This document shows, one piece after another, positions 25,395 through 35,850 of a stretch of 64,000 nt of DNA. The position numbers and the translations under genes are program-made. How positions within the stretch are numbered: the first letter of the stretch is position 1; every line of letters starts with the position of its first letter. The notes beneath the pieces were generated by a model. That model was not told the origin of the DNA and did no database searches. It saw only the letters and a program-made list of their open reading frames with translations. The stretch covers positions 771,001-835,000 of the forward strand of contig NZ_CP024869.1 in NCBI RefSeq assembly GCF_003052165.1. Direction: 5' to 3'. The stretch is from Dietzia sp. JS16-p6b (lineage in GTDB: Bacteria; Actinomycetota; Actinomycetes; Mycobacteriales; Mycobacteriaceae).

Positions 25395-26606
25395 GTGAGC
25401 GAATCCACCACCCAGCCCGAGTCCGCGTCCGACAGATCCCACCGGCCGTTCGACATCGTCGTCTACGGTGCGACCGGCTACACCGGCGGCCTGGTCGCCG
25501 ACTACCTGATGCGCAACCTCCCCGAGGGGGGCGCGTGGGCGGTGGCGGGCCGGTCGAGGGTGAAGCTCGATGCACTCGTGGCCAGGCTCAGCGCCGAGAT
25601 GCCCGACGTCCCGGCCCCGGGGATCGTGGTGGCGGACACCGGGGATCCGGAGTCACTGGCGGACATGGCCGGGTCGGCCCGTGTCGTGCTCACCACCGTG
25701 GGCCCGTACCTCGAGTACGGCGAACCGCTCGTCGCCGCGTGTGCGGAGGCCGGTACCGACTACGTCGACCTCACGGGCGAGCCCGAGTTCGCCGACCGCA
25801 TGTACCTCGAGTACCACGACACGGCCGTGGCCTCCGGCGCGCGCATCATCCACGCGTGCGGGTTCGACTCCATCCCCCACGACCTGGGCGTGTACTACAC
25901 CATGAAGCAGGTCCCCGAGGGGGTACCGGTGGCCGTGTACGGCGCGGTCCACGCCGACGCCCAGTTCTCCGGCGGCACCTACCACTCGGCCATCGGCCAG
26001 TTCGCGAGGCTCCGCCAGGCCGCCCGCACCGCAAAGGCGCGGCGCGCGAAGGAGGGCAGGGTCGAGGGTCGGCGCATCAAGTCGGTGACGGGCAAGCCGC
26101 ACCACGACAGCGTCCTCGGTCGCTGGTTGGTCCCCCTGCCCACGATCGACCCGCAGATCGTCCTGCGCTCGGCGGCCGCGTTGGAGAGCTACGGCCCGGA
26201 CTTCAGCTACGCGCACTACGCCTCGGTCAAATCGCCTCTGACCGCGACGGCGGGCATGGTCGGGGTCGGGGCGCTGGCCGTGGGTGCGCAGATCGGCCCC
26301 ATCAGGTCTCAGCTTCTCAAGAGGATCGATCGTGGCGCCGGGCCGAGCGAGTCCCGCCGCGCCCGGTCGTCGTTCGACGTGACCTTCGTGGCGTTGGCGG
26401 GTGGGCGTCGGGTGGTCACCCGGGTCTGCGGCGGTGACCCCGGATACACCGAGACCTCCATGATGATCGCGGAGTCGGCCCTGTGCCTGGCCTTCGACGA
26501 GCTTTCCGCTCTCGCGGGGCAACTCACCACCGCCCAGGCGATGGGGGACGCGCTCCTCGCGCGCGTCGAGCGCGGGGGTCTGACCTTCGAGGTGCTGTCC
26601 ACCTAG
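25395..26606 (+). CDS. Saccharopine dehydrogenase-like/trans-acting enoyl reductase family protein
   Basis: A 403-residue NAD(P)-binding protein. After a 17-residue polar tail comes a Rossmann motif [13 protein letters not shown], then [18 protein letters not shown] and D-L-T-G-E-P-E-F. These identify the saccharopine-dehydrogenase-like group that in mycobacteria includes trans-acting enoyl reductases for complex lipid synthesis and close homologues of unknown role. A hydrophobic patch around residue 285 ([10 protein letters not shown]) could bind the membrane. GTG 25395 is 6 bases after TAGAAC, a weaker form of the leaderless start. The substrate is not determined. Confidence 0.85.
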   Translation: MSESTTQPESASDRSHRPFDIVVYGATGYTGGLVADYLMRNLPEGGAWAVAGRSRVKLDALVARLSAEMPDVPAPGIVVADTGDPESLADMAGSARVVLTTVGPYLEYGEPLVAACAEAGTDYVDLTGEPEFADRMYLEYHDTAVASGARIIHACGFDSIPHDLGVYYTMKQVPEGVPVAVYGAVHADAQFSGGTYHSAIGQFARLRQAARTAKARRAKEGRVEGRRIKSVTGKPHHDSVLGRWLVPLPTIDPQIVLRSAAALESYGPDFSYAHYASVKSPLTATAGMVGVGALAVGAQIGPIRSQLLKRIDRGAGPSESRRARSSFDVTFVALAGGRRVVTRVCGGDPGYTETSMMIAESALCLAFDELSALAGQLTTAQAMGDALLARVERGGLTFEVLST

Positions 26607-26659
26607 CCCCGGCCGGGAGCGGATTCGCGGGCCGCCGGGGGCCGACTAGACTCGCCCCC

Positions 26660-28960
26660 GTGACGACTCACGTGGATTCCATCTCGCACGCCTCCGACAC
26701 CCCCGAGCTCGCCCAGCCGTGGGCCGAACTCGGGCTGAAGGAGGACGAGTACGCCCGGATACGCGAGATCCTCGGCCGTCGGCCCACGGACGCCGAGCTG
26801 GCCATGTACTCGGTCATGTGGTCGGAGCACTGCTCGTACAAGTCCTCCAAGGTGCATCTGCGCTACTTCGGCGAGACGACGACGGACGAGATGCGATCCA
26901 CCATGCTCGCGGGAATCGGCGAGAACGCCGGCGTGGTCGACATCGGTGACGGGTGGGCCGTGACGTTCAAGGTCGAGTCACACAACCACCCCTCCTACAT
27001 CGAGCCGTACCAGGGCGCCGCGACCGGTGTCGGCGGGATCGTCCGCGACATCATGGCGATGGGCGCGCGCCCGGTGGCGGTCATGGACCAGCTGCGGTTC
27101 GGCCCGGCCGACGCGGACGACACCCACCGTGTGCTCCCGGGCGTCGTCGCGGGTGTCGGCGGTTACGGAAACTGCCTCGGTCTGCCGAACCTCGGCGGTG
27201 AGACCGTCTTCGATGAGTCCTATGCGGCCAACCCGCTGGTCAACGCCCTGTGTGCCGGCGTGATGCGGGTCGAGGACCTCCATCTCGCGTTCGCGTCCGG
27301 GACGGGGAACCGGATCATCCTCTTCGGCGCCCGGACAGGACTCGACGGGATCGGGGGAGTGTCCGTCCTCGCCTCCGAGACCTTCGAGGAGGACGAGCAC
27401 GGCGCGCCCGTCAAGCCCCGCAAGCTCCCCAGCGTCCAGGTGGGGGACCCGTTCGCCGAGAAGGTGCTCATCGAGTGCTGTCTCGAGCTCTACCGCGAGG
27501 AGCTCGTGGTCGGGATCCAGGACCTCGGGGGAGCGGGTCTGGCCTGTGCCACCTCCGAACTCGCCGCGGCGGGTGACGGCGGGATGCACGTCGTGCTGGA
27601 CAACGTGCCCCTGCGCGCCGAGGGGATGTCGGCGGCGGAGATCCTGTCGAGCGAGTCGCAGGAGCGGATGTGCGCCGTGGTGGCGCCGGAGAACGTGGAC
27701 GCCTTCATGGAGGTGTGCCGCCGGTGGGACGTGTTGGCCACCGACATCGGTGAGGTCACCGACGGCGACCGGCTCACCATCGAGTTCCGCGGCGAGACCG
27801 TGGTGGACGTCCCCCCGCGCACCGTGGCCCACGACGGCCCGGTCTACGATCGCCCCCTGGAGCGCCCGGCGGACCAGGACGCCCTGCAGGCGGACACCAC
27901 CGCCTCGTTGGCGCGGCCGACCACCGGCGAGGAACTGCGTCGCACGCTCCTCGACATGGTGGCCAGCCCCGCACTGTGTTCGCGCAAGTTCATCACCGAG
28001 CAGTACGACCGCTACGTGCGCGGGAACACGGTCCTGGCGGAGAACGCGGACGGCGGGGTCCTGCGGATCGATGAGGAGTCGGGCCGCGGCATCGCGCTGT
28101 CGACCGACGCCTCGGGGCGCTACACCAGGCTGGACCCGTACACTGGCGCCCGCCTCGCGTTGGCCGAGGCGTACCGGAACGTGGCCGTCACCGGCGCGCT
28201 CCCGGTCGCCGTGACCAACTGCCTCAATTTCGGCTCCCCCGAGGACCCCGGCGTCATGTGGCAGTTCCGCGAGGCCGTCCACGGCCTGGCAGACGGCTGC
28301 GCCGAGCTCGGCATCCCCGTGACCGGTGGAAATGTGTCCTTCTACAACCAGACCGGGTCCACACCCATCCTGCCCACTCCCGTCGTGGGGGTGCTCGGGG
28401 TGATCGACGACGTCGCGCGTCGTATCCCGACCGCGTTCGGAGACACCCCGGGCGAGAGCGTCTACCTGCTCGGTGAGACCCGGGACGAGCTCGACGGTTC
28501 GATCTGGGCGCAGGTCGCCCACCAGCACCTCGGCGGCATGCCCCCGACGGTCGACCTCGAGTGGGAGGCCACGCTCGCCCGGATCCTGGCCACGTGCTCC
28601 AAGGACGGCCTGATCACCGGCGCACACGACCTGTCGGAGGGCGGGCTCGCCCAGGCGCTCGTGGAGTCGGCCCTCGCCGGGGAGTGCGGCCTCAGAGTGG
28701 TGTTGCCCGCCGACGCGGACCCGTTCGTGTGGCTGTTCTCCGAATCCTCCGGCCGCGTGATCGTGTCGGTTCCCCGGGGCGAGGAGATCCGGTTCCAGCA
28801 GATGCTCACGGCACAGCACATCCCGCACACCCGCATCGCCGTCACGGACCCGGACTCGGAGGCCTTCGAGGTCCAGGGGCAGTTCACCCTCACCACCGCC
28901 GACCTGCGCGCGGCCCACGAGGGGACGCTGCCGGAGTTGTTCGGCGTCGACCCCGTGTGA
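26660..28960 (+). CDS. purL: Phosphoribosylformylglycinamidine synthase subunit PurL
   Basis: The 766-residue ATP-dependent synthetase subunit that converts FGAR to FGAM using ammonia from PurQ. The family segments are in order: [25 protein letters not shown] with metal and substrate residues, [22 protein letters not shown], and in the second half T-G-G-N-V-S-F-Y-N and [10 protein letters not shown]. The length fits small PurL used with PurS and PurQ. The frame extends upstream, but GTG 26660 lies 7 bases after TAGACT (26647-26652), a textbook leaderless start here. Confidence 0.97.
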   Translation: MTTHVDSISHASDTPELAQPWAELGLKEDEYARIREILGRRPTDAELAMYSVMWSEHCSYKSSKVHLRYFGETTTDEMRSTMLAGIGENAGVVDIGDGWAVTFKVESHNHPSYIEPYQGAATGVGGIVRDIMAMGARPVAVMDQLRFGPADADDTHRVLPGVVAGVGGYGNCLGLPNLGGETVFDESYAANPLVNALCAGVMRVEDLHLAFASGTGNRIILFGARTGLDGIGGVSVLASETFEEDEHGAPVKPRKLPSVQVGDPFAEKVLIECCLELYREELVVGIQDLGGAGLACATSELAAAGDGGMHVVLDNVPLRAEGMSAAEILSSESQERMCAVVAPENVDAFMEVCRRWDVLATDIGEVTDGDRLTIEFRGETVVDVPPRTVAHDGPVYDRPLERPADQDALQADTTASLARPTTGEELRRTLLDMVASPALCSRKFITEQYDRYVRGNTVLAENADGGVLRIDEESGRGIALSTDASGRYTRLDPYTGARLALAEAYRNVAVTGALPVAVTNCLNFGSPEDPGVMWQFREAVHGLADGCAELGIPVTGGNVSFYNQTGSTPILPTPVVGVLGVIDDVARRIPTAFGDTPGESVYLLGETRDELDGSIWAQVAHQHLGGMPPTVDLEWEATLARILATCSKDGLITGAHDLSEGGLAQALVESALAGECGLRVVLPADADPFVWLFSESSGRVIVSVPRGEEIRFQQMLTAQHIPHTRIAVTDPDSEAFEVQGQFTLTTADLRAAHEGTLPELFGVDPV

Positions 28961-28982
28961 GACCCCTCCTCCGGAGTCAGAC

Positions 28983-29027
28983 CGCTCCGAGTACGGTCGC
29001 TCCGAATGCGGCCGCTCGGAGGTGGTC
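28983..29027. repeat. 15-bp tandem repeat, three copies
   Basis: Units starting CGCTCCGA or CGCTCGGA begin at 28983, 28998 and 29013. They cover the likely promoter and ribosome site of the next gene. Confidence 0.7.
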
Positions 29028-29029
29028 CG

Positions 29030-29698
29030 ATGCGTGACCTCCGCAGGCGCGAGCGGGTGCTCGCGGTGGTCCTGGCCGGCACGGCGGGCTTCGTCGACGC
29101 GGTCGGCTTCCTGGTGGTGGGCGGTTACTTCGTCTCGTTCATGAGTGGTAACTCCACCCGGCTGGCCGTCGATCTGGTGGAGGGGGACTTCGGGGGCGCG
29201 GGCATCGCGGCCGTCGTCCTGGTCTCGTTCTTCCTCGGAGCGGTCGCGGGAGCGGTGGTGACCCGGCTCCGGCCCGGGGACGACCGCCCGGCCGTCCTGG
29301 CCCTGGTCGCCTCCTTGCTGTTGCTATCGCTCGCGGTGCACCAGCTCACCGCGGCCACGGTCGTCGGGGCGCCGGCGTCGATGACTGTCGTCGCGGCCTC
29401 GATGGGGGCCATGAACTCGGTGTTCCACTCCAGGGGCGAGGTCTCGCTGGGGGTCACCTACATGACCGGTGCGGTGGTCAAGTCCGCACATCGCCTGGTG
29501 GATGCGCTGGCGGGGGGGTCGTGGGCGCCCTATCGTCAGCAGGTCTCGCTCTGGGCGGCACTCGCGCTGGGCGGTGTGGCGGGCGCGGTACTCCAGATCG
29601 TCCTCGGCGTGGCCGCGCTGGGCGTCGCCGCGGCGGTCGTGGCCGTCGCCCTGTTCGTGACCGTGTGGGTGCGCGGGCGGGAGCGCCGAGGGGCTTGA
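29030..29698 (+). CDS. DUF1275 (YoaK-like) membrane protein
   Basis: A 222-residue integral membrane protein with about six transmembrane helices. The N-terminal R-R-E-R-V-L-A-V-V-L-A-G-T-A-G-F-V-D-A and F-V-S-F-M-S-G-N-S-T-R-L motifs, with G-A-M-N-S-V and Y-M-T-G-A-V-V-K later, are the markers of the YoaK/DUF1275 family, whose function is unknown. ATG 29030 is chosen since GGAGG (29018-29022) is 7 bases away. ATG 29006, 8 bases after TACGGT (28992-28997), is the alternative. The upstream region is built of 15-bp repeats. It converges on the next membrane gene. Confidence 0.88.
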   Translation: MRDLRRRERVLAVVLAGTAGFVDAVGFLVVGGYFVSFMSGNSTRLAVDLVEGDFGGAGIAAVVLVSFFLGAVAGAVVTRLRPGDDRPAVLALVASLLLLSLAVHQLTAATVVGAPASMTVVAASMGAMNSVFHSRGEVSLGVTYMTGAVVKSAHRLVDALAGGSWAPYRQQVSLWAALALGGVAGAVLQIVLGVAALGVAAAVVAVALFVTVWVRGRERRGA

Positions 29699-29745
29699 GG
29701 CAGGGGGCCGAGGTGGGGCCCGAGGCCGGGACCAGAGGGCCTGGT

Positions 29746-30882
29746 TCAGCCTCGTCGCCGTGCCCGCAGATAGGCCTCCCGCGCGGCGAGGCCATGGACC
29801 ACCTCGTCGATCATGGGACGGACGAACCGCGCGCGGTGCGCGGAGTCTGAGGCCGCCGCGGCGGCCAGGTTGAGGGCGGAGAACGCGGCGAGGGTGAGCG
29901 AGACCCGCACCAGGGTCACGCTGACCGGGACGCCTGCCAGCAGGCCGCCGAGACCCTCCGTCGTCCAGAGCGTCCACCGGGTCTCGGTGGCCTCGGGGAT
30001 CGCTATCCACCCCAGGAAGACGAAGAACAGGAAGACCAGGCAGGCGAACAGCGCGGCCTGGATCAGGGTGGCGATCACCGGGACCAGCAGGACGTTGATC
30101 CGTTCGGCGATCCGCAGTTCCCGGCCCGGCGCCCGGGCCTCCAACTCGTCGTGGAGGTCGTCGCGCGTGGTGATGGTCACGAGGAGGACCGTGAGCAGGC
30201 CCATGACGCCCACCACGGCGAAGGTCCGCGGCCAGGACAGGGCCACCATCACCTGCCAGATCTCCGCGCTGAAGAACAGGAAGAGCACGGCCAACATGAG
30301 GACCGGCAGGACCCGGGCCACCATGTGGCCCATGGTCCCCAGCTCGCGCCGGACCCGCCGTGCGGACCAGCGCACGAGCGAGCCCGCGCCGACGTAGGTG
30401 CCCACCAGGACCCCCGCCGCGAGCAGAACGGTCGTGCCCGGGCCGGGGCCGTCATGGGGTTCGAAGGACAGCGGGGCCGCCACGACGAGCGCGACCGCCG
30501 AGGCGAGCCCGATGACGGACCCGGGCAATGGGCCCACGCGACGGACCACGCGGGCCACGAACCAGCCGAGGATCGGCGCCGCGATGAACAGTCCGAGTGC
30601 CAACAGGAGCAGGAGGATGATCGGATCGCTCACCGCCAGCTCCTCCCATTCGGGGGAGTCCTCTCCGACCCGCTCGAGCAGCGCCACCGCGTAGTCGTTC
30701 GAGCGGTCCAGTGCGGAGAGACCCGAGGTGGCCACCGCGAGGCCCGCGCTGACCCCGGCCGAACGGACCAGGATCTCCCGGGCCCGCGTGGACGGGACGA
30801 TCATCATCGGCAGGCCGAGGTCCCGCAGGTGATCCTCGTGGGCGCCGAGGCTGCTGGCCGGCGTCGGAGCTGTCGTGGACAC
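29746..30882 (-). CDS. Polytopic membrane protein, unknown function
   Basis: A 378-residue protein with about eight hydrophobic segments. The order is an N-terminal soluble part of about 75 residues (D-H-L-R-D-L-G-L-P-M-M, A-R-E-I-L-V-R), a pair of helices, a loop, then more helices and a basic C-terminus (A-Y-L-R-A-R-R-R). I do not recognise the family, and no catalytic motif stands out. The frame allows ATG 30903, but GTG 30882 lies 7 bases after CAGAAT (30890-30895), a near match to the common leaderless start. It is divergent from the LssY-domain gene with 61 bases between starts, so the two membrane proteins may share control. Confidence 0.7.
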   Translation of the reverse strand: MSTTAPTPASSLGAHEDHLRDLGLPMMIVPSTRAREILVRSAGVSAGLAVATSGLSALDRSNDYAVALLERVGEDSPEWEELAVSDPIILLLLLALGLFIAAPILGWFVARVVRRVGPLPGSVIGLASAVALVVAAPLSFEPHDGPGPGTTVLLAAGVLVGTYVGAGSLVRWSARRVRRELGTMGHMVARVLPVLMLAVLFLFFSAEIWQVMVALSWPRTFAVVGVMGLLTVLLVTITTRDDLHDELEARAPGRELRIAERINVLLVPVIATLIQAALFACLVFLFFVFLGWIAIPEATETRWTLWTTEGLGGLLAGVPVSVTLVRVSLTLAAFSALNLAAAAASDSAHRARFVRPMIDEVVHGLAAREAYLRARRRG

Positions 30883-30943
30883 GGGGGATATTCTGGCAGT
30901 CATCGTGCTCCACGCGGACCGTACCGCGGACTATCGTCGAGCC

Positions 30944-32530
30944 ATGCCCACCAGCGAGCGACCGGTCACGTCGCCCGGCGCGGAATCGGACGACCCTGCC
31001 GGGCCGGCCGGGCCGGAGACACAGGCCGGGCCCCCAGTCTACGCCCGCCTGCCGTCCAAGGTGCGGGACGACGACGTCCGTCCGGCGCTGCCGGGTCAGA
31101 TCGTCGACACGGTGTTCTTCGCCCTGGCCACCCTCTCGGCCGGATGGTTGGGCTGGCGACTGTTGGACGAGGTGTGGCGCCACACGTGGTGGCACCTGTT
31201 CCTGCTGATCCCGTTCTGGGCGCTCGTGGCCTATCTGGTCCTGCCCCGCCTGCAGACCATGATCACCTCGGTCTACGTGCCCGGGTACTTCATCGCCCGC
31301 ACCCGGACGTCAGACGGTCTGCTGGGGGACCCGGTCAACCTGGCCGTCGACGGCACGGCCCGGCAGATCCACGAGGCCATGACGGCCTGTGGTTGGGTGC
31401 TGGCCGACGACGTCACGGTCCGCTCGTCCTGGGGCATCATCCTGTCCTCGGTGCTGCGGCGGTCCTACCCCTCGGCGCCGGTGAGCCCCCTGCGGCTCTT
31501 CGGCCGGAGGCAGTGCCTGGCATACCAACAGGAGGTGGAGGGCAACGCGGCGCAGCGACATCACGTCCGGTTCTGGCGGTGCCCCGACGGCTGGCTGCTG
31601 CCCGGCGGCCATCGCGTGCAGTGGCTCGGGGCGGGAACCTACGACAGGGCGGTGGGGCTGTCGCTGTTCACCCTGCAGGTGACCCACAAGATCGACGCGG
31701 ACATCGACGTGGAGCGCGACTACATCGTGGCCTCGATCCGGTACCACGTCCCCGCCGCGGAGGTCCGCGTACTCGAGAACTTCTCGGCCGGGTATCACTC
31801 CCGGAACGGCGGGGGCGACGCGATCCGCACGGACGGCGACCTGCCGGTGGTGGACCTGCGGGCCGTTCCGGTCCCCGAGGTCGCCGCGGCCGATCTGCCC
31901 GCCGGGCTGGTGCGGGCCGCCCGCGGGTACGACGACCCCCAGGCGGAGGGCGGGGTGGCGTCGGGGGACGCTGATCGCCCGGCCGACGACGTGGCCCCCG
32001 ACCCCGGACACCTGCCGCGTCCGGCCGCACTCACCGCGGGCTGTGGACTGGTCGGGGCGAGCGTTCTCGTCCTGGTGGTGCTGGCGTTGCGCGACATTCT
32101 CGGGGACCAGGGCATGGAGGAGTTCGCCGGTCTCGACCGATCCGAGGTGGTGCCGGCGATCATCGCGCTCGCGGTGTTCATCGGCGGCGTCTACGGGGCG
32201 ATGGGCGTCCTGGCCCTGCTCACCTACCTGGGGTACGCCAGACCGCGCGTGTGGCTTCTCACCCTCACGGTGGTGAGCATCGTCTCGACGGAGTCCGGCC
32301 GCGTCACCACGGACGCCGAACTGGGGACCGTTCTCGGCGGCTACCTCGCCCTGGCGGTCAACGTCCTGATCCTGCTGCTGCTCACCAGCCAGGCCACGCG
32401 GACGTGGAGCCGCAGGACCGCGCAGGAACGGCGGCGGGCGCGGCGGGCCCGGCGCCGCGGGTCCCGCCGGGCGCGCACCCCGGTGCCTGGGTCCGACCCG
32501 GTTCTCCCGGACATGGGTGATCGCACATGA
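30944..32530 (+). CDS. LssY C-terminal domain membrane protein
   Basis: A 528-residue protein. After a Pro/Ala-rich tail, two transmembrane segments (about residues 50-105) precede a soluble domain with [35 protein letters not shown] and [12 protein letters not shown], the pattern of the LssY C-terminal domain. That domain is usually found with PAP2 or DedA membrane enzymes and its role is unknown. Three or four more transmembrane segments and a very basic C-terminal tail follow. ATG 30944 is 6 bases after TATCGT (30932-30937). The stop overlaps the next gene (ATGA). Confidence 0.8.
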   Translation: MPTSERPVTSPGAESDDPAGPAGPETQAGPPVYARLPSKVRDDDVRPALPGQIVDTVFFALATLSAGWLGWRLLDEVWRHTWWHLFLLIPFWALVAYLVLPRLQTMITSVYVPGYFIARTRTSDGLLGDPVNLAVDGTARQIHEAMTACGWVLADDVTVRSSWGIILSSVLRRSYPSAPVSPLRLFGRRQCLAYQQEVEGNAAQRHHVRFWRCPDGWLLPGGHRVQWLGAGTYDRAVGLSLFTLQVTHKIDADIDVERDYIVASIRYHVPAAEVRVLENFSAGYHSRNGGGDAIRTDGDLPVVDLRAVPVPEVAAADLPAGLVRAARGYDDPQAEGGVASGDADRPADDVAPDPGHLPRPAALTAGCGLVGASVLVLVVLALRDILGDQGMEEFAGLDRSEVVPAIIALAVFIGGVYGAMGVLALLTYLGYARPRVWLLTLTVVSIVSTESGRVTTDAELGTVLGGYLALAVNVLILLLLTSQATRTWSRRTAQERRRARRARRRGSRRARTPVPGSDPVLPDMGDRT

Positions 32531-32949
32531 GGCGGGTCCCCGACGGCGCGACGGTCCGCGCGGCGGTCGAGGAGGTGGCGCCCTGGCTCGACGACGACGA
32601 GGTGGACGCCCCCGGCCGGTCCACGATAGCGGCGGCGGTCCGCGCCACCGCTGCCGTGCTGGCGGCCGAGCTCCCCGGCCGGGCGGTCGAGGTGCGGGTG
32701 CCGCCCTATGTGGCCGTGCAGTGCATCGAGGGGCCGCGCCACACGCGGGGGACCCCGCCCAACGTCGTCGAGACCGACGCCAGGACCTGGCTCGAACTCG
32801 CCACCGGCCGCCGCAGCTGGCAGTCCGCCGTCTCGGCCGGGCTGGTCCGTGCGTCGGGGACGAGGGCCGGTGAGGTCGCGTCGGGGCTGCCGGTGGTGCG
32901 ACCGGGGACACGGGAGTGGGGTCACGGGGGTCCGGGAACGTACACTTGA
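32527..32949 (+). CDS. Conserved actinobacterial protein (sterol carrier family-like)
   Basis: A 140-residue protein annotated in relatives as a 'sterol carrier family protein'. The conserved core is [28 protein letters not shown] and W-L-E-L-A-T-G, followed by [12 protein letters not shown]. It has the size and strand pattern of the SCP2-like fold, but no ligand is known. From memory it sits just before purF in mycobacteria (Rv0807), as here. It is coupled to the LssY-domain gene by a four-base overlap, and its last codons contain the purF -10 element. Confidence 0.85.
   Translation: MRRVPDGATVRAAVEEVAPWLDDDEVDAPGRSTIAAAVRATAAVLAAELPGRAVEVRVPPYVAVQCIEGPRHTRGTPPNVVETDARTWLELATGRRSWQSAVSAGLVRASGTRAGEVASGLPVVRPGTREWGHGGPGTYT
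32941..32946 (+). promoter_or_regulatory. -10 element of purF
   Basis: TACACT immediately precedes the stop codon of the upstream gene. It would start transcription near 32953 and give a leader of about 56 bases before the purF GTG. No clear -35 is visible. Confidence 0.55.
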
Positions 32950-33008
32950 ACGGCACCGCCGGGGTCTGTCCGGGCGGACCGCCCCGAACCATGAGGGAGC
33001 ACCACCAG

Positions 33009-34640
33009 GTGGAGAGCACGTCGTCACGTCCGGGCACGTCCGGACCACTCCGCCGCACAACGAGTCGCGCCGCCGTCGGTCTGGGTCTGCCCGACCCGTC
33101 CGTTCCCGGTCCGACCGGCCTGCCTGTCGACGCCGAGCGCATCGGCCCGGTCGAGGAGTGCGGTGTCTTCGGTGTGTGGGCTCCGGGCGAGGATGTCGCC
33201 AAGCTCACCTACTACGGCCTGTACGCGCTGCAACACCGAGGCCAGGAGGCCGCAGGGATCGCGGTCGCGGACGGTGAGCAGGTCCTGGTCTACAAGGATC
33301 TCGGTCTGGTGAGTCAGGTCTTCGACGAGAAGACCCTCGAATCGATGAGCGGCCACGTGGGCGTGGGGCACTGCCGGTACTCGACGACCGGCGCGGCGTC
33401 CTGGGACAACGCCCAGCCCATGTTCCGGCCCACTCCCGGTGGAGGGTCCGTGGTGCTGGGGCACAACGGGAATCTGGTCAACACCCAGGAACTCAAGCGT
33501 TACGCCACGTCGATCGGTATCCGTGGGTACTCCGAGAACAGCACCCACTCGGACTCGGACATCGTCTCCACCCTCCTCGCCCACGACGCGGGGGACGGGG
33601 GGCTCGAGGAGGCGGCGGCCCGGTTGTTGCCGCGACTGCGCGGTGCCTACTGCCTGACGTTCTCCGACGAGAGCACGCTGTACGCGGCCCGCGACCCTCA
33701 CGGGGTGCGCCCCCTCGCGCTCGGTCGGCTCGAGCGGGGCTGGGTGGTCTCGTCCGAGACCTCTGCGCTCGACATCGTCGGGGCGTCGTTCGTCCGCGAC
33801 ATCGAGCCCGGTGAGCTCATCGCGATCGACGCCGACGGCGTCAGGTCGCGCAGACTGGCGGAACCCGCCCCCAAGGCCTGCGTCTTCGAGTACGTCTACC
33901 TGGCGCGTCCCGACTCGGTGATCAACGAGCGGCTGGTCAACTCCGCTCGCGTGGAGATCGGTCGCACGCTGGCCGCCGAACACCCCGTCGAGGGCGACCT
34001 GGTCATCCCGGTCCCGGAGTCGGGCACCCCGGCCGCGGTCGGATACGCGCAGGGCTCCGGAATCCCCTTCGCACAGGGGTTGACCAAGAACGCCTACGTC
34101 GGCCGCACGTTCATCCAGCCCAGTCAGACGATCCGGCAGCTCGGAATCCGGCTCAAACTCAACCCGCTTCGCGAGGTGATCCACGGGAAGAAGCTGGTGG
34201 TGGTGGATGACTCGATCGTCCGGGGCAACACCCAGCGGGCCCTGATCAGGATGCTCAGGGAGGCGGGCGCCCTCGAGGTGCACGTCCGTATAGCCTCTCC
34301 TCCGGTCCGGTGGCCGTGCTTCTACGGCATCGACTTCGCCAGCCCGGCCGAGCTGATCGCCAACGGCGTCGACGTGACGGACGGGATGCTCGAGGGTGTC
34401 CGCAGGGCGATCGGCGCGGACACCCTCGGGTACATCTCGGTGGACGGGATGATCTCGGCCACCGGGCAGCCGCGGGACGAGTTGTGCGCCGCGTGCTTCG
34501 ACGGCCACTATCCCATCGCGCTCCCGGACGACTCGCCCATGAGTGCGGCCGTGCTGGCCCTGGCCGCCCAGGTCGACGGCGAGACCCCCGACCGGCACCT
34601 GGTCCTGCACGACACCACGGACGCCGTCCGCCGACCCTGA
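33009..34640 (+). CDS. purF: Amidophosphoribosyltransferase
   Basis: PurF makes phosphoribosylamine from PRPP and glutamine, the first committed purine step. This 543-residue protein has the glutaminase domain with nucleophile Cys51 in V-E-E-C-G-V-F-G-V-W, so about 50 residues should be removed as a propeptide, longer than in Bacillus. The PRPP-binding V-V-V-D-D-S-I-V-R-G-N-T-Q is clear. Cysteines in K-A-C-V-F-E-Y, W-P-C-F-Y-G-I-D and C-A-A-C-F-D-G match the 4Fe-4S type. GTG 33009 is set by GAGGGAG (32993-32999), but ATG 32991 in frame cannot be excluded. purM follows 40 bases later. Confidence 0.96.
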   Translation: MESTSSRPGTSGPLRRTTSRAAVGLGLPDPSVPGPTGLPVDAERIGPVEECGVFGVWAPGEDVAKLTYYGLYALQHRGQEAAGIAVADGEQVLVYKDLGLVSQVFDEKTLESMSGHVGVGHCRYSTTGAASWDNAQPMFRPTPGGGSVVLGHNGNLVNTQELKRYATSIGIRGYSENSTHSDSDIVSTLLAHDAGDGGLEEAAARLLPRLRGAYCLTFSDESTLYAARDPHGVRPLALGRLERGWVVSSETSALDIVGASFVRDIEPGELIAIDADGVRSRRLAEPAPKACVFEYVYLARPDSVINERLVNSARVEIGRTLAAEHPVEGDLVIPVPESGTPAAVGYAQGSGIPFAQGLTKNAYVGRTFIQPSQTIRQLGIRLKLNPLREVIHGKKLVVVDDSIVRGNTQRALIRMLREAGALEVHVRIASPPVRWPCFYGIDFASPAELIANGVDVTDGMLEGVRRAIGADTLGYISVDGMISATGQPRDELCAACFDGHYPIALPDDSPMSAAVLALAAQVDGETPDRHLVLHDTTDAVRRP

Positions 34641-34680
34641 CCGGGCGCCCGCCCAGGGGCGCCGATGAGGAGAATCGACC

Positions 34681-35766
34681 ATGACCGAGAACCACCACCC
34701 CGCGCGCGGCGCCTCGTACGCCGCCGCCGGCGTCGACATCGACGCCGGCGAGCGCGCTGTCGAACTGTTCGCGCCCCACGCCAGGCGTGCGACCCGACCG
34801 GAGGTGATGGGCGGTCTCGGGGGTTTCGCGGGGTTGTTCTCCCTGAAGAACACGTATCGGCAGCCGCTCCTGGCCTCGTCGACGGACGGCGTCGGCACCA
34901 AGATCGCGGTGGCGCAGGCCATGGATGTCCACGACACGGTGGGCATCGACCTCGTGGCGATGGTGGTGGACGATCTCGTGGTGTGCGGCGCCGAGCCGCT
35001 GTTCCTCCAGGACTACATCGCCATCGGCAAGGTCGTGCCGGAGCATGTCGCCGCCATCGTCGAGGGGATCGCCGAGGGGTGCGTGCGGGCGGGATGTGCC
35101 CTGCTGGGCGGGGAGACCGCCGAGCACCCCGGGCTCATGGCGCCCGGCGAGTACGACATCTCGGGCACCGGGGTCGGGATCGTCGAAGCCGACGAGGTGC
35201 TCAAGGCGGAGAACGTCCGCCCCGGCGATGTGATCGTGGGTATGGCGTCCTCGGGTCTGCATTCCAACGGCTACTCACTGGCCCGGCACGTGCTGCTGGA
35301 CCTCGCTCGCCTACCGCTGGAGGGTCACGTCGAGGAGTTCGGTCGGACACTGGGCGAGGAACTCCTCGAACCCACCCGCATCTACGCCCTGGACTGTCTG
35401 AGTCTCATCGCGGAGACCGACGTCCGGGTGTTCAGCCATGTGACAGGCGGAGGCCTCGCGGAGAACCTCGCGCGGGTCATGCCGCGCGGACTGGTCGCAC
35501 GGCTCGACCGAGGGCGGTGGCCAGTGCCCGCCGTGTTCGGCACGATCGCCCACCACGGCCGTGTCGAACAGACCGAGATGGAACGGACGTTCAACATGGG
35601 CGTCGGGATGATCGCCGTCCTCCCGGCCGAGGACGTGGACCGAGCCCAGGCCGTGCTCACGGCACGGCACGTCGACAACTGGGTGATCGGGCACGTGGAC
35701 AAGGCTGGAGAGGACGCCGCGGACTCGCCCCGCGTCGTCCTGGAGGGGTCGCACGCCAGATTCTGA
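34681..35766 (+). CDS. purM: Phosphoribosylformylglycinamidine cyclo-ligase
   Basis: PurM (AIR synthetase, 361 residues) closes the imidazole ring of FGAM with ATP. Markers are S-Y-A-A-A-G-V-D-I-D-A-G, L-A-S-S-T-D-G-V-G-T-K, D-L-V-V-C-G-A-E-P-L-F-L-Q-D-Y, L-L-G-G-E-T-A-E-H-P-G and S-S-G-L-H-S-N-G-Y-S-L, with V-T-G-G-G-L-A-E-N at the start of the last third. ATG 34681 has GAGGAG upstream. It follows purF at short distance, so the two form an operon, ended by a 24-bp hairpin. Length is normal. Confidence 0.97.
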   Translation: MTENHHPARGASYAAAGVDIDAGERAVELFAPHARRATRPEVMGGLGGFAGLFSLKNTYRQPLLASSTDGVGTKIAVAQAMDVHDTVGIDLVAMVVDDLVVCGAEPLFLQDYIAIGKVVPEHVAAIVEGIAEGCVRAGCALLGGETAEHPGLMAPGEYDISGTGVGIVEADEVLKAENVRPGDVIVGMASSGLHSNGYSLARHVLLDLARLPLEGHVEEFGRTLGEELLEPTRIYALDCLSLIAETDVRVFSHVTGGGLAENLARVMPRGLVARLDRGRWPVPAVFGTIAHHGRVEQTEMERTFNMGVGMIAVLPAEDVDRAQAVLTARHVDNWVIGHVDKAGEDAADSPRVVLEGSHARF

Positions 35767-35785
35767 CCGGGGGGTCAGACCCCAC

Positions 35786-35837
35786 CGCACACACGTGGGC
35801 CGGGCATCCAGCGGGATGCCCGGCCCACGTGTGTGCG
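35786..35837. terminator. Perfect 24-bp bidirectional terminator after purM
   Basis: Arms 35786-35809 and 35814-35837 are exact reverse complements, with the loop AGCG. It separates purM from the convergent DUF3073 gene, whose stop is 14 bases away. It is the longest perfect hairpin seen in the window. Confidence 0.88.
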
Positions 35838-35850
35838 GCTGGAAGTGCGG

